The position numbers were made by a program, and so were the translations under genes. From a virus: DNA of 23,280 bases. Below, piece by piece: positions 1 to 8,301 of the stretch (the first letter of the stretch is position 1; each line of letters opens with the position of its first letter). A model generated the notes under the pieces. The model was given only the letters and a program-made list of their open reading frames with translations, was not told the origin of the DNA and made no database searches. The stretch covers positions 1 to 23,280 of the IMG/VR virus record IMGVR_UViG_3300005327_000020; one strand, written 5' to 3'.

Positions 1-116
1 ACGGTCGTCACGCCGAAATCGTCGGTGACCCGCCGGCTAAAGTCGGTGATTCCAATGGTGGGCGTGGCCTCGGTTACGCCGAGGTCGATGGTCTCACCGT
101 CTACTACGACCTTCAT
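1..116 (-). CDS. Partial tail protein gene downstream of the tape measure (N-terminus only)
   Basis: Only the first 38 codons are in the window; the rest lies beyond the left edge. The ATG at 116-114 overlaps the tape measure stop as ATGA, so translation is probably coupled. The visible peptide begins MKVVVDGETIDLG and contains FSRRVTDDFGVTT. No signal peptide is seen. Its place directly after the tape measure gene is where siphophages encode distal or minor tail proteins that assemble at the tail tip, so that is the inferred role. The fragment is too short to name a family. Confidence 0.6.
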   Translation of the reverse strand, partial: MKVVVDGETIDLGVTEATPTIGITDFSRRVTDDFGVTT

Positions 117-3100
117 GCTGCCGCCGCCGTGGTCGAGATCGCCATGCCGCCACCCTGAGCGGTTACGTTGTCGAGTGAGCGCTTGATCGACCCGGTGTTG
201 CCGGCAGTAGTGGCGTGGCCGGCGTTATTGTCGCTACGCAGCTGTTCGATTTCATTGAGCAGTGCATCGAGCTTGGCCGAAAGCGCATTGGTCGTGTTGT
301 CGTTGGCGCTTGCCGCGGCGGCCTGGCTCGCCCCAGCCGCAGAGAGAAGGTCAGTGGTCGACGCTGGCGCAGCCGTGCCGCTGAGCCCGCTGATCATGCC
401 GTAAGTCGCCTCAAGGCTCGCGGCGGTCTGCGCCTGTATCCGGTCCAGCTCCTGACGGCTCGTCGCGGCGGCCTCTGCCGCAGTAAGCAGCGCCTGGGAC
501 AATTGTGGCAAACTCTGCGCCGCTGTCTGATCGCCGCCGCGCGCCGCCGTGGTGGCGGCATTGAACTGGCCGAGGGCGGAAGCGAAGCTGGTCGCACCGG
601 TCGAGTCCGACAGGCCACGAATCCGGTTGATCTCGTCGAGAATACTACTGCCGGCCGACTTCCAGGCGTCGGCCAGGTCTTGCGCGGCCTTGGCGGCATC
701 CTGCGCGTCCTGAAGGGCGTAGATTTGCTCCTGAAGGTCGCGATTACTTGCGTCCAGACTGGCGAGCTGGGCGGCGCGGATGGCGGCCGTGTTGCCCTGC
801 AGCTGCCACAGCTGATTTAGCAGGTTCTGCCGTTCGCTGAGTACGTCAGCGGCCGATTTGGCCCCGTTCAGCGCCTGCTGAAGGTCGGCAAAGGCCGGAG
901 CGATCTTGAGGAGCGTGGCGTACGTCTGCTGACCTGCCGTCGTGGTAAGGTCTTGAGCCTCGACCATGCTGCGGAACGCCGCAAGCGAGTCTGGCATCGT
1001 CAGGTTCAGGCTGGCGAACACCTGCTGCAGTTCGGCCGTTTGAGCGGCGGTCTGCTCGGCCGTGCTGTAGTACGTTTGGAAATAGGCGTCGGCGGCGCTG
1101 GTGAAGTCGCTGACACTGTCGAACATGCTCGCGACGCCCATGTCGACGTCGATGCCCATAGTAGTGCTGGTCTGGCCGAGCTTCTTGAACTCGGCATCGA
1201 CCGACACGACCGTGGACGCGACGCGCTCAAGCGTTTCGAACAAGCCCTCGCCCACCTTCTGGAACTTGGCGATGCCCGGCAGCACAGCGGCGGTCATCTG
1301 GTCCCCGACCGATGAGAAAATGGCGTTGAGCTGGTCCTCGATCCCCTGCGCATCCAGGCCGTTGAAACTGAGCTTGCCGATGTTGACGTTGAAATTGTCG
1401 AGCATCGCCTTGGCGCCGCTGATGCCAATGCTGCCGGCTGCAGTAACAATGCCGTTTTCGAGCGCCCCGATCACACTTTGGATGGAGGCGGTGATGTCCG
1501 ACGGCAGCGCGCCCGTGGTTGTTTGATAGCTCGTCTTGGTGCCGCCCCCGATGCCCAGGAAGCCGGACGACTTCTTCACCTGCTGGACAATCTGGTAGGT
1601 CTGTCCGGCGATGCCGCTCGTGATGATCTTGCCCACGGTGGTGGCAGCCAGGGTAATGCCGGCATCGTACAGCGTGCGGGTCGTGGACGAGGAGAACAGG
1701 CCGAGGAAGCCCGCGCTGCCCGACGATCCGATGTTGAGCTTGGTCGTGTCGAATAGCGAGCCCGAGACATTGATCTGCTTCGCCACCGTCGCAGCCATTG
1801 CGCCGATCGACGCATCGATCGACTTGAGCGAACTGAGCATCTGACTGCTGTATTGAAGATCGCCTGCGGTGTTCTTCGCAACCAGGCTGAGGCTGTTCGC
1901 GATGCTCGCGCTCTTGTCGTTCGGCGAGCCCAGCACCGTTCCGGTGCCTGCGGCCTTTTGCAGATCAGCAGACGATGTAGGCGCGGCCTGAGTGCTACTG
2001 CCCCTGAACCCAAATCCGGCCATAACCGCCACCATGGCGGCGACGACCGGAAAGGCGAAGATGCCGAGCTGGCTGAACATTTTGGCCGCGCCAGCGGCAA
2101 CGCTCTTGATCGTGTTTACTGCCTGAATGACGGCAAACGCCTCCTCGGCGGCCGTCATCGCCTGATAGCCCGCACTATGCTCTGCGAACATCGTTTTGAG
2201 GCCGCCAATCATCTGCGCAGTACCGGCCACCTGATTGTTCAGCGATGCCTGGCGGTAGAGATTGAGCTCCTTCTCGTCCGACAATCCGGCTCGGACGGCC
2301 GCGTTATGGTCCTGGTCCAGCTTCGCTTGCTGCGCCGCATAGGTGCTCATCGCCGTCATAGCTTGTCCAAGGCCGCTGCCGATGTTTCCGAAGGCGTCCG
2401 AGAGAGCTGACGCGATCGTCTGGGTTCGATCGTGGATTAGTCCGAGCAAATCGGCAGTGTAGGAAAGCGACTTGTTGAACTTGTCGTTACCCGTCGTCAG
2501 ATCGTCGGTGAGTGCGGCAATCTGCTTTTGCCCCTCGATGTAAGCTCGGGCAGCAGCAGCGTCCGCCAGAGGATGTGCGGCAAGGAACTGTTCGGCTTGA
2601 AGCTGCGCGATGGCGACGGCGCGCTCCTTGTTCGTCGCCCCGATCAGGGATAGCTGCAGCTGGAGCTGCGCAATCTGGTCCTGGCCCGCGCCTGTAGAGG
2701 CGAGAACCTGCGCCCGGTTCGCTTCAGCATTGGCGTCGGCTTGCGTCTTCGTCAGATTTTGCAGTTCAGCGTTAAGCTTGATCCAAGCAGCAAGATCGCC
2801 CTGCTGTGCCGCAACACTTATAGCGGCCAGCAACTGGCGTTTCTCGGTCATCGCCTGAAGCGCCTGGCTCATTTGCGAGGCCGGCAGCGTGCCGGCGGCA
2901 ACCGCGTCGTTTACTTCCTTCTGCGCGGCAGCCTGGGCTCGTAGGTCGGCGATGTGCTTCGCGCCCTCAGCGGCCGTCGTGGCCACAGCCTTTTGCAGTT
3001 CCAACTCGTAGTAGACGCCGGTTTCGCCCTTATGCTTGATCGCGTCCTCTTCGGCCTTCTGGAGTGCTTCGGCCTTCATCGCCGCGGCGTCACTGACCTG

Positions 3101-5011
3101 ATAGGCGGCAGCCAATGCCCACTGGCCTTTGATGGCGGCTTGCAGTTCGGCTTCCGCTTTGATGTTGGGGTCAGTCTTGGCCCTTTTCGGTGTAGCGTTC
3201 GCTTTCAGCGCGTCCGCCTCGGCCTTCATGCGATCCTTGGCGTGCTGCTTGGCGTTCTCGCCGACCTGGTGCCAAAAATCGGCATCTGACTTCTTAGCGT
3301 CGGCGTAGGCCTTCTTGTAAGCGTCTCCTATGGCGGCGGCTGCCTTGGTGGCAGCGCCAGCATTGGGATTGTCCATCAGCCCGATCTGTGGTGCTGTAAC
3401 GTCGCCGACGTTGACGCCCGGGATCTTGTTCGCAGCATGGATGAAATCATTGAGGAGGTCGGTCCCGTGCTTCACGAGCACGTTGAGCGCACCGATGGCG
3501 GCATTCACCGCCTGGACGAACAGATCGCCGAAGACTGCTGGGAAGTTGTTCCAGATGATCTTCACGGCATTGAACGTGCCGTAGATGCCGGCCGTGATGC
3601 CCGCCGAGGTGATGTTCCAGGCCTTCAGTACATATCCGAAGGCGTCGCTAGCGTAGCCCTTGATCTTTTCCCAGGCCCCGGCGCCCGCGCTCCCGCTGGC
3701 GCCATCCTTGATCGTCTGCCACAGGCCAGCCATCATATCGCCGGCCGTGATCGTGACGCCGGTCAATTCCTTTATCTTGCCGCCCGCCTTGTCGACGCCA
3801 TCGCTGAGCTGAAGCATCTGCTTGTGCGTCAGACCCAGACTGTCGCGGTAGCGGGTGAGCTCGCCGCTATCCTTGACCTGTGACTGAAACATCTTGAAGG
3901 CGCCGAAAGCCACACCCGCAGCAACTATGAACGGAGCGAGGACAGCCGTAGTGGCGCCTATCATAGTGACTGTAGCGGCTTCCGAAGCAGCGGCGGCCTC
4001 GGCCGCACCCGCTTCTGCTCCTACCAGCGCCTCCTGAGCGATCGTCAATTGCGTCGCGGCCACCGATTGCGCCTCGTAAGCAGCAGCCAAGCTGTCCGCA
4101 GCAGCGGCTGCCTCCACATCCGTGGTCGCCACCCGCTGGGCAGCTTGCGCAAGCTCGATTTCGACGGCGGCGGTAGCCATCCCTGCCTGGGCGCGTTCAG
4201 CGAAGCCCCTGATGGCAGCGGCCGACGCGGCCGTGCTCGCCGCAGCCTCCGCTAGTTCGGCGTTTTGGACGGTTTTGATAATGCCGAGCATGCCCGCGAA
4301 CTGCTTCACGAAGCCACCGATGCCGGCGCCGCCATATTGGATCGCCGTCATCAGACGCCCCGACTCCATCGTCAGGGCCCGGAAGGGATTGACGCCGGTG
4401 GCAATCTGCTCAGTCAAATTGCGCGCGATGTGGGTCATCTCGAGCATTTCGATCTGGGCAGCCTGCGTGGATCGGCCGAGGCCGGCCATACCGCCGGCAA
4501 GGCCCGTCGCAGCGCTAGCGCCAGCCGCCATCGAGACGGCTCCAGTGGTCGAGAAAGCGCGCGTAGCGGCGGCCTCGTCCCGCATCGCAGCGGCCGATTT
4601 CCCGCGCATGGCGACAAGAGTGGCTTCTTGGTCGCGGAGGCGCCCGGCCAACTCGGTCAACCCGTTCTGCTCGGCTCGCAGCGCAGCTGCGGCGGTACGG
4701 CTCATCCCGAAGGTCGAGATTTGCCGCTCCATCTGGCGCGATAGGCTTTCGCCGGCCTTCTCAGCTCGCGCTATAGCTGCAGCGGACGTAGCGCCCGCCT
4801 GGGTTGAGGCAGCCCCGAAACTGGTGATCTGAGCGGTGGCGCCCCCGAGGTTGAGCATGCCGCCGGTCGCGCGCTCGATGTTGGCGGCGTCGGCCAGCAC
4901 CTTCGCTTCGGTCGAGTCCATTGCCTGCTGGAGCTGAGCAAGCTCAGAAAACGACCCGCCTGTGTCGATCGCGAAGCCGACTTCGAGGGTCGGGGAGCCG
5001 TCATCGGCCAT
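113..5011 (-). CDS. Tail tape measure protein
   Basis: This 1632-residue protein is by far the largest product here and follows the tail assembly chaperone region, as expected for a tape measure. In siphophages this protein sets tail length, is wrapped by chaperone and tube subunits, and is ejected during DNA delivery. It is Ala/Gln/Asp-rich and largely helical, with long coiled-coil-like stretches. Hydrophobic segments lie near residues 346-372 (AVLAPFIVAAGVAFGAF), 478-510 and 980-1003 (FPVVAAMVAVMAGFGFRG), a pattern typical of tape measures. By the usual rule of about 1.5 angstrom per residue it would give a tail near 240 nm, which is long for the group. The ATG at 5011 has a GGGAG ribosome site. 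The gene lies immediately after an intrinsic terminator and its stop overlaps the next start. Confidence 0.95.
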   Translation of the reverse strand: MADDGSPTLEVGFAIDTGGSFSELAQLQQAMDSTEAKVLADAANIERATGGMLNLGGATAQITSFGAASTQAGATSAAAIARAEKAGESLSRQMERQISTFGMSRTAAAALRAEQNGLTELAGRLRDQEATLVAMRGKSAAAMRDEAAATRAFSTTGAVSMAAGASAATGLAGGMAGLGRSTQAAQIEMLEMTHIARNLTEQIATGVNPFRALTMESGRLMTAIQYGGAGIGGFVKQFAGMLGIIKTVQNAELAEAAASTAASAAAIRGFAERAQAGMATAAVEIELAQAAQRVATTDVEAAAAADSLAAAYEAQSVAATQLTIAQEALVGAEAGAAEAAAASEAATVTMIGATTAVLAPFIVAAGVAFGAFKMFQSQVKDSGELTRYRDSLGLTHKQMLQLSDGVDKAGGKIKELTGVTITAGDMMAGLWQTIKDGASGSAGAGAWEKIKGYASDAFGYVLKAWNITSAGITAGIYGTFNAVKIIWNNFPAVFGDLFVQAVNAAIGALNVLVKHGTDLLNDFIHAANKIPGVNVGDVTAPQIGLMDNPNAGAATKAAAAIGDAYKKAYADAKKSDADFWHQVGENAKQHAKDRMKAEADALKANATPKRAKTDPNIKAEAELQAAIKGQWALAAAYQVSDAAAMKAEALQKAEEDAIKHKGETGVYYELELQKAVATTAAEGAKHIADLRAQAAAQKEVNDAVAAGTLPASQMSQALQAMTEKRQLLAAISVAAQQGDLAAWIKLNAELQNLTKTQADANAEANRAQVLASTGAGQDQIAQLQLQLSLIGATNKERAVAIAQLQAEQFLAAHPLADAAAARAYIEGQKQIAALTDDLTTGNDKFNKSLSYTADLLGLIHDRTQTIASALSDAFGNIGSGLGQAMTAMSTYAAQQAKLDQDHNAAVRAGLSDEKELNLYRQASLNNQVAGTAQMIGGLKTMFAEHSAGYQAMTAAEEAFAVIQAVNTIKSVAAGAAKMFSQLGIFAFPVVAAMVAVMAGFGFRGSSTQAAPTSSADLQKAAGTGTVLGSPNDKSASIANSLSLVAKNTAGDLQYSSQMLSSLKSIDASIGAMAATVAKQINVSGSLFDTTKLNIGSSGSAGFLGLFSSSTTRTLYDAGITLAATTVGKIITSGIAGQTYQIVQQVKKSSGFLGIGGGTKTSYQTTTGALPSDITASIQSVIGALENGIVTAAGSIGISGAKAMLDNFNVNIGKLSFNGLDAQGIEDQLNAIFSSVGDQMTAAVLPGIAKFQKVGEGLFETLERVASTVVSVDAEFKKLGQTSTTMGIDVDMGVASMFDSVSDFTSAADAYFQTYYSTAEQTAAQTAELQQVFASLNLTMPDSLAAFRSMVEAQDLTTTAGQQTYATLLKIAPAFADLQQALNGAKSAADVLSERQNLLNQLWQLQGNTAAIRAAQLASLDASNRDLQEQIYALQDAQDAAKAAQDLADAWKSAGSSILDEINRIRGLSDSTGATSFASALGQFNAATTAARGGDQTAAQSLPQLSQALLTAAEAAATSRQELDRIQAQTAASLEATYGMISGLSGTAAPASTTDLLSAAGASQAAAASANDNTTNALSAKLDALLNEIEQLRSDNNAGHATTAGNTGSIKRSLDNVTAQGGGMAISTTAAAA

Positions 5012-5028
5012 GCGCGTCTCCCAAATGC

Positions 5029-5050
5029 AAAAACCCCGCAGAAGCGGGGG
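5029..5050 (-). terminator. Intrinsic terminator between the secreted-protein gene and the tape measure gene
   Basis: On the minus strand a perfect 6-bp GC stem (CCCCGC / GCGGGG, positions 5049-5044 and 5039-5034) with a TTCT loop is followed directly by five Ts (5033-5029). It lies 33 bp after the stop of the secreted-protein gene. The T-tract ends only 18 bp upstream of the tape measure start, so it sits inside that gene's translation leader. Confidence 0.75.
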
Positions 5051-5082
5051 ATGCTAAAGAACTGATCTTCGGCGGTTAGATT

Positions 5083-5607
5083 TTACTGCTTGAAGGGATC
5101 GGGCGGGATTATCGAAGCGCGCTGCTGCGCTGCCTTAGCAGCGGTCGCCATCTTCGATGCGCATCGGCTAGTTCTCTCAATCGCGGCCGCACTGCCCTTC
5201 AGCGTCAAGGAATCCAGAAGCTTTTCGTGGTCATTGTCGATTTTGAGCGCGGGAACCAACCGAGAGGCCTTCGAGATCGCATTCATCACGCGAGGGGGTA
5301 AGATGAAGAGGAGAGTGTGGCCAGGAGCACCGGTCGCGCGGCCCTCAAATAGGTCGTCGTCGACAAGCAGGAGGACTTCGTAGCTCTTGCCCTCCTCGGT
5401 GCTCCATCCCTCATTGCCGATGATCATAATCGGCTTCTGCTCTGTCGAAGTCCCCAGCGCCAGCGTGGTGGGCTTGGCGCCAGCGCCCGAATATTCGGTG
5501 CTGGCGACGCAGCCGATATCAATCTGCGAAACCGTCCAGGGCCCGACGGTTTCTTCGGCTGCCGCGGGCACCGCGAGCAAGGCGAGTATTAAAGCGAGTG
5601 AGCGCAT
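5083..5607 (-). CDS. Exported protein of unknown function (probable moron)
   Basis: The ATG at 5607 gives a 174-residue protein. The frame is open further upstream, but this start follows a GGGGGG ribosome site and begins a clear Sec signal peptide, MRSLALILALLAVPAAAEE, with likely cleavage after AAA. The mature part opens with GPWTVSQIDIGC and has two cysteines; the C-terminus is charged and ends DPFKQ. I see no lipobox, membrane anchor or catalytic motif, and the family is not one I can name. It lies between the tail chaperone and tape measure genes, which are normally adjacent, and is followed by its own intrinsic terminator. Both facts suggest cargo rather than a virion protein. A periplasmic role such as host modification or superinfection control is inference. 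Confidence 0.8.
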   Translation of the reverse strand: MRSLALILALLAVPAAAEETVGPWTVSQIDIGCVASTEYSGAGAKPTTLALGTSTEQKPIMIIGNEGWSTEEGKSYEVLLLVDDDLFEGRATGAPGHTLLFILPPRVMNAISKASRLVPALKIDNDHEKLLDSLTLKGSAAAIERTSRCASKMATAAKAAQQRASIIPPDPFKQ

Positions 5608-5642
5608 CTTCCCCCCGGTCCACCGAGGACATACACGCCCAC

Positions 5643-6110
5643 TTAGCCGAGCACTATGCGAAGTTTTGCCTCGTCCACCTCGCGTTCGCGCTGGGAGACC
5701 TCGGCTCGCCATGGCGGAGGGCATGTTTCCGCCTCTGCTCTTCGACTTTCGCCGATGTAGGCCAGCGAGAGTTGCCGCAGAAGCCGCGCTTCCCATGGGG
5801 CGAGGGAGACGGCCGTATTGCGCTGCCACTCGCTGATTTCTCGCCAGCTGAGCGGAGCTAGCCCCATCCCGTTCGTTTCGGTGATGCCTATCTCGACTAA
5901 CCGGGCGATGATGTGAGGGACGGGGTTCGGCGGCATTGCGGGGACAATGCCGTCCTTCTTCATTCGGTCCAGGCGGCTGATCTTCTCCGCCTGCTCGATC
6001 ATCTTCGCCCGCCTCGAACCTGCGGGCGGCTTGGGCGTGGCATGGAGCCACGCCATCTGCCGCACGAAGAGCGTCAGCTCCCGGGCGAGGCGGCTTTGAA
6101 GTTTCCCCAA
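5643..6110 (-). CDS. Tail assembly chaperone, T-like extension (read by -1 frameshift)
   Basis: This reading frame lies -1 relative to the preceding G-like gene and overlaps its end. Its own first possible start, TTG at 6110, has no ribosome site, so it is most likely translated only as the second half of a G-T fusion. Ribosomes slipping at GGGAAAC (6107-6101) would join residues 1-134 of the G-like protein to 152 residues here, giving about 286 residues. The segment contains LSWREISEWQRNTA and LAPWEARLLRQLS, the Trp-containing helix pattern common in these chaperone extensions. By analogy with lambda gpGT it recruits tail tube subunits to the tape measure. It also contains an acidic and basic C-terminal helix (SQREREVDEAKLR). 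Confidence 0.85.
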   Translation of the reverse strand: MGKLQSRLARELTLFVRQMAWLHATPKPPAGSRRAKMIEQAEKISRLDRMKKDGIVPAMPPNPVPHIIARLVEIGITETNGMGLAPLSWREISEWQRNTAVSLAPWEARLLRQLSLAYIGESRRAEAETCPPPWRAEVSQREREVDEAKLRIVLG

Positions 6111-6502
6111 TCGGCGACGAATTTTGCCACCTGCTTGGCGATGAAGCCGATCTTCTGATCGGCATAGACGGCCGTGAACAGCTCGGCGCCCTCCGCCTTT
6201 CCGGACGGCGGGTAGCTGAAATTCTCGAACCGCACGGTGATCGCGGCCAGGTCTTCCGCCGTTTCGCGGATGCGATCCTCGAACGGCGCGACTGTGATCT
6301 TGCCGTCATTGTCCTGCATGCGCTTAACAGCGCGCGAGGACTGGCGCGCTTCGACGAGACCGTAGGCTTTGCTGCCAGGGCCATAGATCACGATCTGAAC
6401 GGGCTTGGTGCGCTCAGCGTCGGCATAGAGCAGCTCGCCGGCAGCGCTCTTCAAATGAATCGTCGCCGTGTCGTCCACGGCCTGGGTGGTGATATCCAAC
6501 AT
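6074..6502 (-). CDS. Tail assembly chaperone, G-like protein
   Basis: This 142-residue protein starts at ATG 6502 with an AAAGGT ribosome site. It lies between the tail tube gene and the tape measure region, the fixed position of the lambda G analogue. It coats the tape measure protein during tail assembly and is absent from finished virions (family knowledge). The sequence is acidic and lysine-containing, with a beta-rich N-terminus (DTATIHLKSAAGELLYA) followed by helices. Its last codons contain a canonical -1 slippery heptamer, eight codons before the TGA at 6076-6074. A fraction of ribosomes therefore continue into the T-like frame. Confidence 0.88.
   Translation of the reverse strand: MLDITTQAVDDTATIHLKSAAGELLYADAERTKPVQIVIYGPGSKAYGLVEARQSSRAVKRMQDNDGKITVAPFEDRIRETAEDLAAITVRFENFSYPPSGKAEGAELFTAVYADQKIGFIAKQVAKFVADWGNFKAASPGS
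6101..6107 (-). other. Programmed -1 ribosomal frameshift site GGGAAAC
   Basis: Read on the minus strand in the G-like frame the codons are TGG GGA AAC, giving the slippery heptamer G GGA AAC. This matches the X XXY YYZ rule and differs from the lambda G-T site GGGAAAG only in the last base. After a one-base slip the reading continues CTT CAA AGC into the open T-like frame. The zero-frame stop comes 24 bases later, and the T frame stays open to 5643. Confidence 0.88.
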
Positions 6503-6508
6503 GGTATT

Positions 6509-6524
6509 TTACCTTTCGCGGTAA
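6509..6524 (-). promoter_or_regulatory. Small hairpin containing the ribosome site of the tail chaperone gene
   Basis: On the minus strand TTACC (6524-6520) can pair with GGTAA (6513-6509) around a GCGAAA loop. The right arm and loop include the AAAGGT that serves as ribosome site for the start at 6502. The 5-bp stem is weak, so any effect on initiation is speculative. Confidence 0.3.
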
Positions 6525-6603
6525 GGTGCGCCACCCGCCCGCTCGACCGCGACGAACGGAGCGGGTGACGCCTGTGAACCGGCTCCGTGGCCGGAATTCT
6601 GGA

Positions 6604-7053
6604 CTAGGCTGCGTCCACCTTGACGATCGCCGTGCAGATCTCGACCGACGGCGCGGCCATGAGGATCGTATCGGGGCCGTCGACTGTCTCGGGGTTGCCG
6701 AAGACACGGCCCTGGAAGTAGCGCTTGGAACCGGTCGGGTAGGTGACCTCGAACGAGTAGAGCGTCGAAGTCGCATCGTCGGCTGCGGTGCGCAGCAGCG
6801 TCTGGCCGGCGTCGTCTTCGTCGTAGGCCATCGACGGCTGCAGCGTGCCGTAATCGACGCTACCCTTGTGCTTCTGCGTCGCTCCCTTGAGCGGCTTGAA
6901 CTCGACTTTGGCAAAGCTCGAGCCCAGCGAGCCGATCTTGTCGATCGAGCCGATCTCGGTGAACGTCAAAGCGGCGTAGCCGGCGGCGTCGAAGGTGGCA
7001 GGCGTGGCGACAGAAATGGCGAGCGCCGAGCCCGCCGAAGTGGTGGAACCCAT
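6604..7053 (-). CDS. Major tail tube protein
   Basis: This 149-residue protein is rich in Ser, Thr, Gly and beta-prone residues, lacks a signal peptide and contains the segment LKGATQKHKGSVDYG followed by YSFEVTYPTGSKRYFQGRV, typical of siphophage tail tube proteins (lambda gpV-like fold). It forms the hexameric rings of the tail tube. ATG 7053 is preceded by a perfect AAGGAG at good spacing, fitting a highly expressed structural protein. Its neighbours fit: tail terminator upstream, tail chaperones downstream. A 101-bp gap without a clear terminator separates it from the chaperone gene. Confidence 0.9.
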   Translation of the reverse strand: MGSTTSAGSALAISVATPATFDAAGYAALTFTEIGSIDKIGSLGSSFAKVEFKPLKGATQKHKGSVDYGTLQPSMAYDEDDAGQTLLRTAADDATSTLYSFEVTYPTGSKRYFQGRVFGNPETVDGPDTILMAAPSVEICTAIVKVDAA

Positions 7054-7121
7054 GATATTACTCCTTGGTGGCGAGCCGGCTCGGCCGGCAGTTATTCAGC
7101 CCGAGGATCGAGCGGAATCTT

Positions 7122-7361
7122 TTAGCCCGTGGGCTGGTTATCCTCGATGTCGGCCGGAGCTTGATCGGCGGCCGGCGAAACAATGGGATCGGCAACAGTG
7201 CGGCGCGCCTCGTTGCCATCCGGCTCACGGACGAGACCGGCCGCGCTGTAGTTCGTAAACGCGCCGGACTCGAAGTCGTAAACTTCGCCGGCCTTGAAAG
7301 TCTCGGTGGTGCCGGCGTCGCGGAAGGTCCGAACGGGGACGCCTTTGGTAGTCGATGGCAT
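7122..7361 (-). CDS. Small conserved phage protein of unknown function
   Basis: ATG 7361 has an AGGAGAG ribosome site and gives 79 residues. The frame is open further upstream, but that part overlaps the tail terminator gene and has no ribosome site. The protein begins MPSTTKGVPVRTFRDAG, has a short central segment FKAGEVYDFESGAFTNYSAAG, and ends in a disordered acidic Pro/Ala tail. It lies between the tail terminator and the tail tube, so a minor structural or assembly role is likely. I do not recognise a named domain. Confidence 0.75.
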   Translation of the reverse strand: MPSTTKGVPVRTFRDAGTTETFKAGEVYDFESGAFTNYSAAGLVREPDGNEARRTVADPIVSPAADQAPADIEDNQPTG

Positions 7362-7371
7362 TGGCTCTCTC

Positions 7372-7773
7372 CTAAGTGGGCTCGTCGAAAGACACTTTGA
7401 AATCTTGGGTCTGTTCGAAGCTGTCGCCGGGCCCATTCACGTCGGGCCCGGTGCCGGCGGTCAGGATGGCGACATTCGTCCCGCCGCCGATGTCGCCGGT
7501 GCGCCCCGCGCAGGAGGCGCGGACCAAGCTCATTGCGGCGACCTGGTCACGATAGTTGGCTGCGCGTACCGTCACGGAGACGCGATCGGTGGTTCGCCGC
7601 GTGGCGCCGCGCTTGAGTGTCTGCCGATCGACGCCGCTGGTTTTGCGCACCAGGAGCGCGGGTAGGGAGACGTCGTCTGGCAGCCTTCCGGCCTTGATGG
7701 AGGCTGCCGGTATCATCGCTGTTACGTTTGCGTCGGCGCGCAGCAGCGCCCCGACGATGTCGACACCGCTCAC
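7372..7773 (-). CDS. Tail terminator / tail completion protein (DUF3168-like)
   Basis: This 133-residue protein begins with the helix VDIVGALLRADANVTAMIP and continues with LPALLVRKTSGVDRQTLK and VSVTVRAANYRDQVAAMSLV. This is the layout of the DUF3168 / HK97 gp10-neighbour tail completion proteins that cap the finished tail and join it to the head. Translation begins at GTG 7773, overlapping the preceding stop as GTGA, with AAGGTGA as ribosome site. The position between the gp10-like gene and the tail tube gene matches the family's usual context. Confidence 0.85.
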   Translation of the reverse strand: MSGVDIVGALLRADANVTAMIPAASIKAGRLPDDVSLPALLVRKTSGVDRQTLKRGATRRTTDRVSVTVRAANYRDQVAAMSLVRASCAGRTGDIGGGTNVAILTAGTGPDVNGPGDSFEQTQDFKVSFDEPT

Positions 7774-8300
7774 TGATCGTCACCTTCCGGTTCATCTGGG
7801 CCGACGATGCCTTGGGGAGTGACCCTGGCGTCGATGTACGCCTGGGCCGCGGCGATGGCCTCGCCTTGTTTCACGTCAAGCGCTGGCCGCAGAAACGGGT
7901 GCGGGCGCGCGCCTGGATGAAAAACCGTGGGACCGACGAACTTCCCGCCGATGACCAGCGAGCCAGCCTTGTGCATCTTGTTAATAAGCCGGATTCCACG
8001 TCCTTGACGCTGATCCTCGGCCACGCTGATAAAGTGCGGCGCGGTGCCATACTCAAGCCACGGCGCGATAAACGCGGCCCTGCCTTTGACCTGCACCTTG
8101 GCTATAACGCGCCCTTCGTCACTGCTGGACGCCACCTTGATCGCCTCTGCCACCTGCCGCGAGATGCAGCGTTCTCGCGCTTCGTCGGCGACCACGTTGG
8201 CGGCAGCACGAGCTGCGCCGCGCAGGATCTTCGACTCGATGTCCGCAGGCGTACGGGCGATGTAGCGCGCCACCTCTGCCTTGCCCCGCACGGTCGGCAT
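7770..8300 (-). CDS. HK97 gp10-like head-tail joining protein
   Basis: The start chosen is ATG 8300, one base after the preceding stop and behind GGGGAG, giving 176 residues. The longer open frame upstream overlaps the head-closure gene. The central part carries the family's features: a basic helical N-terminus with ARAAANVVADEARERC, then FIAPWLEYGTAPHFI and PHPFLRPALDVKQGEAI, where the Trp-Leu-Glu-Tyr-Gly-Thr and HPFLRPA elements are hallmarks of HK97 gp10 proteins. These proteins act in the neck between the head-closure ring and the tail terminator. Confidence 0.9.
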   Translation of the reverse strand: MPTVRGKAEVARYIARTPADIESKILRGAARAAANVVADEARERCISRQVAEAIKVASSSDEGRVIAKVQVKGRAAFIAPWLEYGTAPHFISVAEDQRQGRGIRLINKMHKAGSLVIGGKFVGPTVFHPGARPHPFLRPALDVKQGEAIAAAQAYIDARVTPQGIVGPDEPEGDDQ

Positions 8301-8301
8301 G

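Noticed and set aside
4122-4832. Plus-strand ORFs of 236 and other lengths opposite the tape measure gene
   Set aside because: Ala/Arg-rich shadows of the tape measure coding strand with no domain or ribosome site.
5083-6384. Open frame of 433 codons extending the secreted-protein gene upstream
   Set aside because: The extra N-terminal part lies over both tail chaperone frames, has low-complexity basic composition and no ribosome site. The signal peptide beginning at 5607 fixes the true start.
6531-6566. Imperfect inverted repeat between tail tube and chaperone genes considered as a terminator
   Set aside because: The stem is bulged and no T-tract follows on the minus strand.
7073-7089. GCCGGC inverted repeat upstream of the tail tube gene
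   Set aside because: Short stem without a T-tract in high-GC sequence; could easily be chance.
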